Assembly (NCBI GenBank): GCA_946558695.1
Contig: CAMNTQ010000001.1
Span: 62,001-126,000, forward strand
Direction: 5' to 3'
Origin: an uncultured Lachnospiraceae bacterium
Lineage (GTDB): Bacteria; Bacillota; Clostridia; Lachnospirales; Lachnospiraceae
Length of the DNA stretch: 64,000 bases
Part shown: positions 9,681-18,619 of the stretch, piece after piece
Position numbering within the stretch: the stretch's first letter is position 1
How the letters are laid out: every line of letters starts with the position of its first letter
Made by a program: the position numbers and the translations under genes
Notes under the pieces: generated by a model
Seen by the model: the letters and a program-made list of their open reading frames with translations, nothing else
Database searches by the model: none
What the model was told of the DNA's origin: nothing

Positions 9681-10683
9681 CCAATCCCATCCCTATTAAG
9701 TATTCCCTTGCCGTTTCTTGCATAATAGGTTTTAAACTTTCAAATACAGGATGACCGCCATCTTGTTTTACTTTCTTTGTAATATCTTCATTTACTACTA
9801 GACTATTCATATCGCGTAGATTAAATGTCTTATCTGTATCTCCAACTGAAAATTCCAACTTCAAATCATCATAGTCAAATCCTTCTATTTCAATTATGTC
9901 AGTATAACTTCTTTGACCAGAAAACCATTCTTGCATTTCTTTCTTTTTGCGTTCCATAAATCCTAACGGTTTATGTATAATTCGTTCCTCTTTTGTTTGT
10001 TTAACTCCATAATTAATACCTATTTTATCAGACTCGTCTTCGGGTATTTCATAACGTATCATTCTAATCTTTTTTAAGATGCCATTATTAAAATATCTAT
10101 CGATATATTCTTTTGGAGCAATTGTCCGCATACTCAATTGAAACTCCGGACATATATCCGTCATGCACTTTTGTAAACGACTTTGCAATGACAGTTTCAT
10201 CCCATAAGCCCCCATTGTTTGTAAAATAATCACACCACTATTTACTGTCCCTGCTGGAACTGCTATGCAAAACCCAAACGGCATCATGTCAGCTTGATCA
10301 GCAGAACGCTTTGTAATCTCTCTAGTCCGTATGTTAACCAATTCTGATTCTATTCCATACTCACCAGTCTTTACTCTCCCATAAACAATCTGATACTCCT
10401 CTTGCCCTTTTTTATTTTTCATTAATTCTGATTCAACCTGCTCAAATTGAAACAATATATCTTTAGATGCATCGTTTGAGTATTGAAGAATATTGTTTTT
10501 TATATACTCTTCTAAACAATCAATTAATGATCTTTTATCGATCAATTGATTCAAATCAACTCTCTTATTTTCTCCATTAATAACACTCAATCCATAAATT
10601 ACCAAACTAATTTTTTTCTTTGCCATTCGGTTATTTCCTCCACACACAATAATATATTTCCATAATATACCATATGCCGACAT
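9670..10683 (-). CDS. uncharacterised soluble protein, first gene of the two-gene cassette (likely start MAKKKISLVIYG...)
   Basis: 337-aa ORF; no family recognised with confidence; overlaps the membrane gene. Confidence 0.65.
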   Translation of the reverse strand: MSAYGILWKYIIVCGGNNRMAKKKISLVIYGLSVINGENKRVDLNQLIDKRSLIDCLEEYIKNNILQYSNDASKDILFQFEQVESELMKNKKGQEEYQIVYGRVKTGEYGIESELVNIRTREITKRSADQADMMPFGFCIAVPAGTVNSGVIILQTMGAYGMKLSLQSRLQKCMTDICPEFQLSMRTIAPKEYIDRYFNNGILKKIRMIRYEIPEDESDKIGINYGVKQTKEERIIHKPLGFMERKKKEMQEWFSGQRSYTDIIEIEGFDYDDLKLEFSVGDTDKTFNLRDMNSLVVNEDITKKVKQDGGHPVFESLKPIMQETAREYLIGMGLVVS

Positions 10684-10689
10684 TTCTCA

Positions 10690-10725
10690 ACACAAAAGAA
10701 CCCCTTGTGATATCAAGAGGTTCTT
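10690..10725 (-). terminator. intrinsic terminator
   Basis: Minus strand AAAAGAACCtCTTG-atatca-CAAGgGGTTCTTTT. Confidence 0.7.
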
Positions 10726-10822
10726 TTATGTATTGTGTGTGGATGAGAAGCTTCCGGTTCTTTCCTTTCGCTTCTCGATGATACCATAATATCACAGAAT
10801 CTTGTCCTGTGATTACCCTTTT

Positions 10823-11248
10823 TTATTTTTTTCTTGACAGCAACCAATAAAACTTTTTACGTCTATCATAATACACGTTTTTGCAGCAAGGAATACCCTT
10901 AACCTCTCTCAAATATTTATACGAAGCATAATCAGTAGTAACTCCCTCTAGTATGTACGGATAGATTTCTGAGTCCGCCTCAATGGCCATCTGCTCTATG
11001 AGTTCGCATTTTTTTCTTAACTCACTCCGTCTGATCGCAAGCTGCTCCGTGGCACTCCCAGTTCCGGTCCCTTTGATCTCTCCAGAATAATCTATGCTTT
11101 TCACTGTATCGGTCAGGTATTTAAGTTCATTCTTCCATTCTTGGTACTGCATGCAGAAATGATACAGTTCCAGAAAGCGATGTTTACTGATTTTATATTT
11201 GTCCTGATTGATCGGTCTTATGTCTGGCATTTTGAATCCTCTCTGCAT
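10823..11248 (-). CDS. phage late-gene/ArpU-RinA-type regulator-like protein
   Basis: 141 aa helical ORF; position upstream of terminase block; family assignment tentative. Confidence 0.45.
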   Translation of the reverse strand: MQRGFKMPDIRPINQDKYKISKHRFLELYHFCMQYQEWKNELKYLTDTVKSIDYSGEIKGTGTGSATEQLAIRRSELRKKCELIEQMAIEADSEIYPYILEGVTTDYASYKYLREVKGIPCCKNVYYDRRKKFYWLLSRKK

Positions 11249-11501
11249 ATCCTAAAGCAACATACTGCCCATAAGTCATTCCGGCTTCTCTTGCTTCCCT
11301 TGCCAATCTTTCCAGCGAGCTTTCTTTCTTTGGCTTCTTGGCTTCTTTTATCTGCTTGTCCTTCTCTGTATGATACCTCTCGATACTATACTTTGCCTGC
11401 CTTTTCCGGTATCCTTCCTTTGAACACTTCGGGCTACAATACTTTCTGGTGCGGTCCGTGAATTCCCTGCCGCATACCGGGCATGTCCTTATTTCCTCCA
11501 T
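11193..11501 (-). CDS. small zinc-finger-like protein
   Basis: RTCPVCGREFTDRTRKYCSPKCSKEGYR: CxxC...CxxxC. Confidence 0.6.
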   Translation of the reverse strand: MEEIRTCPVCGREFTDRTRKYCSPKCSKEGYRKRQAKYSIERYHTEKDKQIKEAKKPKKESSLERLAREAREAGMTYGQYVALGYAERIQNARHKTDQSGQI

Positions 11502-11540
11502 AATGCTCCTCCTGTCCTGCTGCCATGTGTTATGAAACTG

Positions 11541-11843
11541 TTATCCGTGCGACGTCGCACATTGCCTGCTGCCATCCTGCTGCTCCTTCTGGCTTCCTTT
11601 CTGTATGCCCCGCAGGACTTTTAATGCCGTCCGATGAGCTCTGGCTTCAGCTTTCCAAAACCAGATGATAGGAAATATATCCCTCTGCAACAGTTCATCT
11701 TCAAAATACTCTATGGCCTGTTTGATGTCTTTCGCCGTCTTGTCATCTATGGCATAGACAGTAGGCGCACACATTACAGCAGTCCTTACGGGATCATTTT
11801 CAACCCTTTCCTTTATTAATTCATCTGCATCAATTAATCTCAT
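11541..11843 (-). CDS. hypothetical phage protein
   Basis: MRLIDADELIKERVENDPVRTAVMCAPTVYAID: N-terminus common in Firmicutes phage proteins. Confidence 0.5.
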   Translation of the reverse strand: MRLIDADELIKERVENDPVRTAVMCAPTVYAIDDKTAKDIKQAIEYFEDELLQRDIFPIIWFWKAEARAHRTALKVLRGIQKGSQKEQQDGSRQCATSHG

Positions 11844-11917
11844 TCTTCCTTTCCTCCTTTTCTCCTACAAACCACTTCAACATTTCCACCTGTGAACAGC
11901 TATTCAGCAGTTCCACA

Positions 11918-12166
11918 TCATTTTCCTTGTGTTTCCACAACGTTCAAAATTTTTTCAACAGCCTTTTCCCAGAATATGCGAACAAAATCATCAAGCGTGG
12001 CAAACTCTTTATCGTCAGTCAAGCCAATTTCGTCAGCACTTCTCATAATAGTTTTCATTCCCGATTTGTCCATTGCCTCCAATGTTTCATGCACAATTTC
12101 AGAAACAATTTCTTCTGTACCGCTATACTCACAACCAAGGGAACAGATTTCTCTAAGTTCTTTCAT
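11918..12166 (-). CDS. hypothetical phage protein
   Basis: 82-aa ORF in operon direction. Confidence 0.4.
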   Translation of the reverse strand: MKELREICSLGCEYSGTEEIVSEIVHETLEAMDKSGMKTIMRSADEIGLTDDKEFATLDDFVRIFWEKAVEKILNVVETQGK

Positions 12167-12275
12167 GTCTTTCTTGCTTAATTTGCTGATTTCTATCTAT
12201 CCTTTCTGTTTATTTTATAGATATAGCCTTTTGCAATTAATGCTGATTGCAGTTTATTTATGGTTTTGCGGATAT

Positions 12276-12794
12276 TCATAATTCTTTCAATGTGGCTTCG
12301 GCTTCTTCTCTCGTTAAAAACCATGTCTTTTTGTAAAACGTATCAACTACGCTTTCCATTCCGTCACAAGTAACGAGCAAATATCCTGTAATACTAATTT
12401 CTATCCTGTTCACAATTTGCTCATATACCCGATTATTTTCGCTGTGCCCATTTATAATATTTAATTTATAGTTTGTCTTGCTCGGTATCACATACACCGT
12501 GTCCCCCACCGCACAAGGCAGTTTCAGCAGTTTCCCTTGTTCCTCTAAGTCCTCGTATTCTGCCAGTTTTTCGACTGCATGACCTACTTGTATCCGTCCA
12601 TATCCTTTAGGGTAAGTATTTGAAACCTCTACTAATCCGCTCAAATAATATCTTCCATTATCTGCTCTTTTCTTCGTTAACCTCATATTTCCCTTTCCCT
12701 CCACAATCTCTTTAAGTCCATCCGGGGAATAGCCTGTCCTTCCCCAGTGCGTTCTGTTAGTCTCTCCATATTTCTTTTCCCTCCACTCATGCAA
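12276..12794 (-). CDS. hypothetical phage protein
   Basis: ...AVEKLAEYEDLEEQGKLLKLPCAVGDTVYVI... typical phage small protein; true start probably MRLTKKRADNGRYYLSG. Confidence 0.55.
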   Translation of the reverse strand: MHEWREKKYGETNRTHWGRTGYSPDGLKEIVEGKGNMRLTKKRADNGRYYLSGLVEVSNTYPKGYGRIQVGHAVEKLAEYEDLEEQGKLLKLPCAVGDTVYVIPSKTNYKLNIINGHSENNRVYEQIVNRIEISITGYLLVTCDGMESVVDTFYKKTWFLTREEAEATLKEL

Positions 12795-14293
12795 ATCTCA
12801 GCTGCTGCTCCCTGTCATCTATCCTCATGTTCGGCATCCGTTCACCAACTTTCAGGTATCCGCAGTTTGCTTCCACCAGTTTTTTTGCCATGACCGGCAC
12901 CACGCTGTTCCCGATCCGAGCCACCTGCTTGCTGACTGGGTATTTATTCCCGTTGTAATCCCGGTCAATGATATAGTCTTCCGGGAATCCCTGACCTAAC
13001 TTCAATTCTTCGGGTTTTAACATCCTTAGGAAGATATCAAGCATTACATATTCATTTCCTAAAACTGAGACCAGCGCAAATCTGTCTTTTGTCACTATGG
13101 TATGTAATAGCCCTTTCAGGTTCTGCCCGGTGCCGCACCCGCAGTATTCCATGATGAACTGACTCACCCATGTACATTTCCGTTCGTCAATCCCGGCTTC
13201 CTCCAACGCTTCCCGGTCTGTTGCCAGAACAGATACCGTTCCAAAATGTCCCGGTGACGTCGTGATTGTATGTATCGGCTCTGCCAGACTCTGTCCAGTT
13301 CCGCTTTTATAGTACTTCGTCATATAAGACATTACCAATCCGTAACGGTTGCTGGTATCTATCGTTTGAATCGGTTCTGTAACCTGCTGCCCCCCTGACT
13401 CCATTCCTTGTTGTTTCAGAATGGTACTGAATCATCAGAGGCGTCACCATTCCAAATCCATGCTTCTGTGTGATCGTCGGTATGGGTTCATGAACGTTCT
13501 GTCCGCGGAAATTACCGCCTCCATGATTTACCTGCACAATAAACGGTTCTGAACAGTTGAATACAAATTTCTCCAATCCCCTTGCTATCCGGTTCATGGT
13601 ATTCTCAGCTAACGGTTTCTTTCTGCCAAATATTGACTTTCCAAAATCTTTTAGATCAAGATGCCTGCTAATCGGCTCCCATGGCGGCAGACTGCCCGCG
13701 CCGCCTTTGCTGTGCGTTTTCTCCGGCCAGATGATTTCCTTTCCGTCTCTCCGGAATACTGCATACCAGCGCTTGCGCGTCGTCGGCGCTCCGTAATCCG
13801 CTGCCACAAGTTCCCTGCTGTCAAATGCGTATCCAAGAGACTTCATGGCTGTAATGAATTTCTTATAATCTTCTCCTCTGCGCTCTGGTATTGGATGCCC
13901 GTCTGGATCCAGCGGTCCCCACTGCTGTATCTCTTCCACATTCTCCATGATGATCACATCGGGAAGGATAGACTTGGCATGTTTATATACCGCCCACGGC
14001 AGTATACGCAATCCGTGCTTTCTGGGCTTCCCTCCTTTTGCTTTGCTGTGGCTTGTACAGTCCGGGCTCGCCCACATCAGAGATACATGACGGCCTTTTA
14101 CGTGTTTCTGCAGGTCAACTTTAAAGATGTCTTCTGTCAGATGCAAAGTATCAGGATGATTCGTCTTATGCATCAGAATAGCGTCCGGATCATGATTGAC
14201 CGCTATGTCCACCTGCCGTCCTAATGCCATTTCTATTCCTACTGACGCTCCGCCTCCTCCGGCGAAGCAGTCTATGATTAATCCGTTTCTCAT
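12787..14293 (-). pseudogene. DNA (cytosine-5) methyltransferase, apparently frameshifted into two ORFs (13307..14293 and 12787..13404)
   Basis: N-part MRNGLIIDCFAGGGGASVGIEMALGR, ASPDCTSHSKAKGG (PC-type loop), IIMENVEE; C-part continues the repeated QPxxTI...HGFGMV segments and GFPEDYII in the +1 frame after a G6 tract. Confidence 0.8.
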
Positions 14294-15414
14294 GGCATCA
14301 CCTCTGGAAAATCTTTAAAACTCATTTGTCCGTCTACATTCTTCTTTCTTTCTCGCTCAGCCATAAGCCTGTTAGCCTTATACTCGTTATATTTTGCGCG
14401 GTATTCATAGCTTTTCCCAAATATGTTCCATGCGGCTTTTACAAGATTTGGTTCGTATGGACGTATCATTTCCAGATCCTCTGCCGCCTTATATGATATC
14501 GGACAGCCACAGCAGCCTGTCCTTGTAAGGCCGTATACCTCATATGCGTCAGCATATCTGATTCCATAGTATTCTTTATACCATGCCTTGTCTGCATCTG
14601 ATACATAGTACAGCGGACGTAAGCGGTACTGCCCTTCGCTCGTTTCCGTAAAGCAAAGCGCTGTGTTATCCTTGCGCGGTACAGACCTCATACCTCCCTC
14701 GTCTCTGCGTTCTCCAGTAATTATCATGTCAAACTCTTTTTGTACATCGTGTGCAACCTGCTTTTTGCAGTAATCGCAGCATTTCGCACTGATCTGAAAA
14801 TCCGGCGGTTTCTCTCCGATAAAATCACGCATGTACTTAGAACTGTTAATCACAAGCTGAATTTTTGGTCTTGGCTCCCCTTTGGAATTACAGCAGCACA
14901 AGAAATTAATCACACTTTCACATTTTGGGTATCTCTCCTTTAACTCTTTCCTCTTTGCCGCTTTATCCTCCGCCTTTTCGTACTCCTGTGCAATATCCAG
15001 TGGAATCCTTTTCTTTTGCCATTCCTCTAATCCCGCAGACATGATTTTTGAAACAAACGGTATCCCGTATTTTCTGGACGCTGTCACAATGTTTACTTTC
15101 GGCCTATACTCCTTAATCTCAGTGCCGTACTTCTCTGCTGTCGATTTTACGTGTTCTTTTATAGCTTTCATTTCCAGCCCCGTATTAAAAAACGCATATT
15201 TAACAGGCGGCAGGCCAAATATCATCCTGACTCTTTCAATGAGATTGATTAAGATATCACTGTCAGATCCGCCGGAATACGAACAAATCGCCTTTGGATG
15301 CTCACGCAGACGCTTGGCAATAATACTTTCAATTGCCTGAAATTTTGCCGGTGCAGGAAAATCCGCATAATCCGGCCTTTCTGTATAAACCTTGCTTTTA
15401 TAAGTTTCTCTCAT
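14290..15414 (-). CDS. phosphoadenosine phosphosulfate reductase family protein (phage type)
   Basis: SYSGGSDSDILINLIERV PP-loop-like, multiple Cys motifs (CCDYCKKQ, TGCCGCP). Confidence 0.8.
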   Translation of the reverse strand: MRETYKSKVYTERPDYADFPAPAKFQAIESIIAKRLREHPKAICSYSGGSDSDILINLIERVRMIFGLPPVKYAFFNTGLEMKAIKEHVKSTAEKYGTEIKEYRPKVNIVTASRKYGIPFVSKIMSAGLEEWQKKRIPLDIAQEYEKAEDKAAKRKELKERYPKCESVINFLCCCNSKGEPRPKIQLVINSSKYMRDFIGEKPPDFQISAKCCDYCKKQVAHDVQKEFDMIITGERRDEGGMRSVPRKDNTALCFTETSEGQYRLRPLYYVSDADKAWYKEYYGIRYADAYEVYGLTRTGCCGCPISYKAAEDLEMIRPYEPNLVKAAWNIFGKSYEYRAKYNEYKANRLMAERERKKNVDGQMSFKDFPEVMP

Positions 15415-15489
15415 TTTTCAAAAGAAGCCCGTGTACACGTCACCCCGGCCGGAGGCTGGCTCCTTCCTCAAATTTATTTGTATCAATTC

Positions 15490-16287
15490 TCAAATATCTA
15501 GTGACATTTGTCCTTCTGGTTCAAAATTCATCCAAAGTACTTCCCGCTTTTTGCTGCATACCTGAGAATAACAGTAAGTTTCTTCTCTGTGCCATCCCTG
15601 CAGGCGGTCATTGTACAGATCGTTATCATATCCGCTTATAATGGCAGGCCCTTTGTGTGCTAAAAGTACATCCAGCAAATCATTTTGGCCTTTATCATCA
15701 AGCTCACATCTATACTGTTTCCCGTGTCTGGTACTCAGAACGTAGGGTGGATCATTATATACCAGCACCTTCGGATGATTAAATCTTTGTATGACATCTG
15801 CTGCTGGTCGGCACTCAATTTGTACGCCCCGTAATCGTTCCGCTGCCTTCGTTATCTTTTCCGGAAGATTTCTCCAATCCTGCGAAGCATACGCACGCTC
15901 CCGGCCTTGTATATCGTTCTTCCACCCCACCTTTTCTCCATTTGTCCTGAATCCATGCCCCATATTCAGCTTTATGCAGAAATTAGCAGCTTTACCAAAA
16001 CTATCTTTAGGCGTTTTTGTGAAAGCATTTTCATATACTCGTCTCGCATATGGCGTATAATATATCTCATGCGCCAGCCTTTCCGGATCTCTTTTAATCC
16101 ATTCAAACAGATTCACAACGTTATCATCCAAATCATTTACTGTCTCAATGTTGCTTCGTGCTTTATTAAATAACACAGCCCCACTTCCAAAAAAAGGTTC
16201 CAGATAACTGTGATGATCAGGAAAGTAACTGATTATCCAACGAGCTATACTCCACTTGCTTCCTGGGTATTTTATTATCGCTTTCAT
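15490..16287 (-). CDS. DNA adenine methylase (D12 class)
   Basis: IIKYPGSKWSIARWI...YLEPFFGSGAVLFNK; NDPPYV motif. Confidence 0.9.
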   Translation of the reverse strand: MKAIIKYPGSKWSIARWIISYFPDHHSYLEPFFGSGAVLFNKARSNIETVNDLDDNVVNLFEWIKRDPERLAHEIYYTPYARRVYENAFTKTPKDSFGKAANFCIKLNMGHGFRTNGEKVGWKNDIQGRERAYASQDWRNLPEKITKAAERLRGVQIECRPAADVIQRFNHPKVLVYNDPPYVLSTRHGKQYRCELDDKGQNDLLDVLLAHKGPAIISGYDNDLYNDRLQGWHREETYCYSQVCSKKREVLWMNFEPEGQMSLDI

Positions 16288-16317
16288 ATTTTCAACCGTT
16301 TTCTCCTTGAATACTTT

Positions 16318-16476
16318 TTATATTTCTTCTGAATCTAACTCTATGACTCCGAATCTTCTTTTACATGAATCGCATGTCACAGTTCTGCCTGCCTGCATAA
16401 TTGATACTTCTTCACCGCAATACGGGCAGAAGTTTATTTCATCCGTATCTGTAAGTTCTGCTATATATCCATACAT
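16318..16476 (-). CDS. small zinc-ribbon protein
   Basis: MYGYIAELTDTDEINFCPYCGEEVSIMQAGRTVTCDSCKRRFGVIELDSEEI; AGGAGG upstream; the longer ORF-track start is unlikely. Confidence 0.6.
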   Translation of the reverse strand: MYGYIAELTDTDEINFCPYCGEEVSIMQAGRTVTCDSCKRRFGVIELDSEEI

Positions 16477-16554
16477 CTTCAAATCCTCCTGATTCCATTC
16501 TTTTCCCCGCATATTATCCGCCAGTCCTGCACATCCTATCTTCGGGGTGATAGC

Positions 16555-16731
16555 GTGATAGATAACAAAGAACTTCCCATCGGCTTTACGATGGAGCTTG
16601 CACAGCATTCCGACATCCTGAACCGTTTCGCTCAGTTGCCTGAATCTGAGCAGGAATCTATTGTAGACGGTGCAAGGAAGGTCAAATCCCATAATGAGAT
16701 GCGCAATTATGTGGAAAATATGTTTCAGTAA
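16555..16731 (+). CDS. small conserved-looking protein (58 aa), opposite to the operon
   Basis: GTG start: (M)IDNKELPIGFTMELAQHSDILNRFAQLPESEQESIVDGARKVKSHNEMRNYVENMFQ*; followed by an AAAGGCTCTCTTTGAGGGCCTTTA hairpin. Confidence 0.55.
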   Translation: MIDNKELPIGFTMELAQHSDILNRFAQLPESEQESIVDGARKVKSHNEMRNYVENMFQ

Positions 16732-16837
16732 AGGCTCTCTTTGAGGGCCTTTACTTTATTTGCAGTTCACTATACTGTTTAAAACGTATATTTCTTCACC
16801 CACATGTACATCCTATTTCTGAAGGGAGTGTGTACGC

Positions 16838-16993
16838 ATGAAAGAAAAATCATCTTTTACGACTGAAAAGCCGATTGATTACACTGAATCCAAAGACGCT
16901 TATGACGGCAACCGCGAAACTGCCAGCTACGAAGAAGCAGCAGCGCTTCCGCCTGCAAAGCGTCCGGAACAAAATAAGGCTGGTGGTGAATAG
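16838..16993 (+). CDS. small hypothetical protein (51 aa)
   Basis: MKEKSSFTTEKPIDYTESKDAYDGNRETASYEEAAALPPAKRPEQNKAGGE*; GAAGGGAG SD upstream. Confidence 0.5.
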   Translation: MKEKSSFTTEKPIDYTESKDAYDGNRETASYEEAAALPPAKRPEQNKAGGE

Positions 16994-17010
16994 GGGGGCT
17001 CTTAAGCTCC

Positions 17011-17445
17011 CTATCCGTCTTTTTCCGGTATCGGCCGGAACTGTTCCGCCCTGCAAAACCTTCTCATAATGTATTCCCCAATCCCTATCCTCTGCATATC
17101 CTTCCGCCCCACTGTGACAGAAGGCAGATTGCCGAACCCTGCGTTCCTATCGTCTATGTAGTAGTCCGCAAACACCTTTCTGCAATTGTTGTTAAAGTGT
17201 TCGATGTTCTCCCTCAGGTTGTCGTTTACGGTGTCAAATTCCAATCCATAGTTTTTACAGTACTTGACTGCAGATTTCAGCAGATCCCCTTCCCGGCATG
17301 TCCACAGGATGACCTTATCCCCTGCCTGCTGCCGTCCCTTAAGGAAATTGATCAGCTCCCTGTTCGGTTCCCCAAGCTGCGGGTACTTTTGGGCAAGGTT
17401 TAATGTCCCGTCAAAATCCACCGCGTATATTTCGCTGCGTTCCAT
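17011..17445 (-). CDS. HAD-like hydrolase
   Basis: YAVDFDGTLN (DxDGT), VILWTCREG, DYYIDDRNAG motifs. Confidence 0.75.
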   Translation of the reverse strand: MERSEIYAVDFDGTLNLAQKYPQLGEPNRELINFLKGRQQAGDKVILWTCREGDLLKSAVKYCKNYGLEFDTVNDNLRENIEHFNNNCRKVFADYYIDDRNAGFGNLPSVTVGRKDMQRIGIGEYIMRRFCRAEQFRPIPEKDG

Positions 17446-17524
17446 AACCGTACTCCTTTCCCCTCCGGCATGCGCCGGAGGATGTCTATATTTACTGGCT
17501 GCGTGTGATACATTCCAGTCGGCG

Positions 17525-17725
17525 CTATAACTTCTTTACCTCTTCATAAGGAATTTCCTGCAACTTCCCCTTGTCATCTTTTATCCAGACAAAATCCATT
17601 CCTCCGAATTTCCCGAATCCGAACACTTCTCCCGCACCGGTCAATCTTCCTCCCGTACCGTCGGGTACGTTCTCGAATTTCACCCTGTCCCCTTTTTTCA
17701 AGTCCTTAAATGTGTCAAATGCCAT
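17525..17725 (-). CDS. small hypothetical phage protein
   Basis: MAFDTFKDLKKGDRVKFENVPDGTGGRLTGAGEVFGFGKFGGMDFVWIKDDKGKLQEIPYEEVKKL; internal start preferred over ORF-track start. Confidence 0.5.
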   Translation of the reverse strand: MAFDTFKDLKKGDRVKFENVPDGTGGRLTGAGEVFGFGKFGGMDFVWIKDDKGKLQEIPYEEVKKL

Positions 17726-17727
17726 GA

Positions 17728-18084
17728 TCAATCCTCCAGATAGTTTCTCTTTACCATTTCCATAAACTGCTGCCTTGTATGCGTCCTTTCGTATTCCTTC
17801 TGGCAGTCCCTTTGTAAAAGCCTCATATTCTCCTGATTGTTGTGTACTGCCTCCGGGCCGTCCATATGATGAGGGATACATAAATATACTTTGAATCCTT
17901 CCGCTTCCGAGACTGCCCTGTTCTGCCCTCCATAAACATGATGTTCATGTATGGCCGGATGTCTGCGGTTATCATGATTCAGCTTCATGCATAAATAGCA
18001 TGTCCCGTCTTTGCATTGAAGGATGCTTGGGTTGTGCCGTTTCCTTTTTTTCTTGTACTTTTCTTTCGGGAACATCATCCCCAT
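17728..18084 (-). CDS. phage protein with HNH/Zn-binding-like motif
   Basis: CYLCMKLN...IHEHHVYGGQNR...LCIPHHMDG. Confidence 0.6.
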   Translation of the reverse strand: MGMMFPKEKYKKKRKRHNPSILQCKDGTCYLCMKLNHDNRRHPAIHEHHVYGGQNRAVSEAEGFKVYLCIPHHMDGPEAVHNNQENMRLLQRDCQKEYERTHTRQQFMEMVKRNYLED

Positions 18085-18086
18085 AT

Positions 18087-18500
18087 CTATCCCTCCTCTA
18101 TATCTCTTCCTGTCTCATCAACAAGACACATGAGCCAGTTTTTCCAAAATCCTTCCTCTGTCAACTGCCGGAAAGTCAGCCCTACAAATTTTGTCAGCAT
18201 TGCATTTGCCATGTACCGGGCATGCTCTTCTACGGGCAGGCTCTGTATATATTCCGCCCTTGTCCTATATGGGGATCCTGCTGCCGTCTCTGGTTCTTCA
18301 CTGTCTGTTTCTACAAGATCCGCTTCCTCATCTGGACAGTACTCTTTAATTTGTCTACCCAGCGCTCCCAGTCCTTCGGCAGTGGCGGCACCTGATCCAT
18401 CTTGATTCATAAGCTTCTCTGCATCTCCTGCTGCCAGAAGCCCTTCCGCACATGCATTCAGCTCTTCCACGCTATCGAAATTTCCAAATATTTCATACAT
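18087..18500 (-). CDS. hypothetical phage protein
   Basis: 137-aa ORF in operon context. Confidence 0.45.
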   Translation of the reverse strand: MYEIFGNFDSVEELNACAEGLLAAGDAEKLMNQDGSGAATAEGLGALGRQIKEYCPDEEADLVETDSEEPETAAGSPYRTRAEYIQSLPVEEHARYMANAMLTKFVGLTFRQLTEEGFWKNWLMCLVDETGRDIEEG

Positions 18501-18523
18501 CTTTCTTTCCTCCTAAAATACCC

Positions 18524-18619
18524 TCCGCATTTAGTAAAATTAACGTTTCCCACGGTTTTGGTTCCTATTTTGCTGTTTTTTTGTGAAAATGCCTTCCGCA
18601 TTTAGTAAAATCAACGTTT
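18524..18619. repeat. 25-bp direct repeat (18524-18548 and 18595-18619)
   Basis: tccgcatttagtaaaat[t/c]aacgttt twice, one mismatch. Confidence 0.85.

Noticed and set aside
16318-16692. Long minus ORF start at 16692
   Set aside because: RBS supports start at 16476; the extra segment overlaps the plus micro-ORF.
17462-17481. CCTCCGGC-atgc-GCCGGAGG hairpin upstream of the HAD gene
   Set aside because: Perfect 8-bp stem but single copy, no T-tract and no conserved context; could simply be a leader hairpin.
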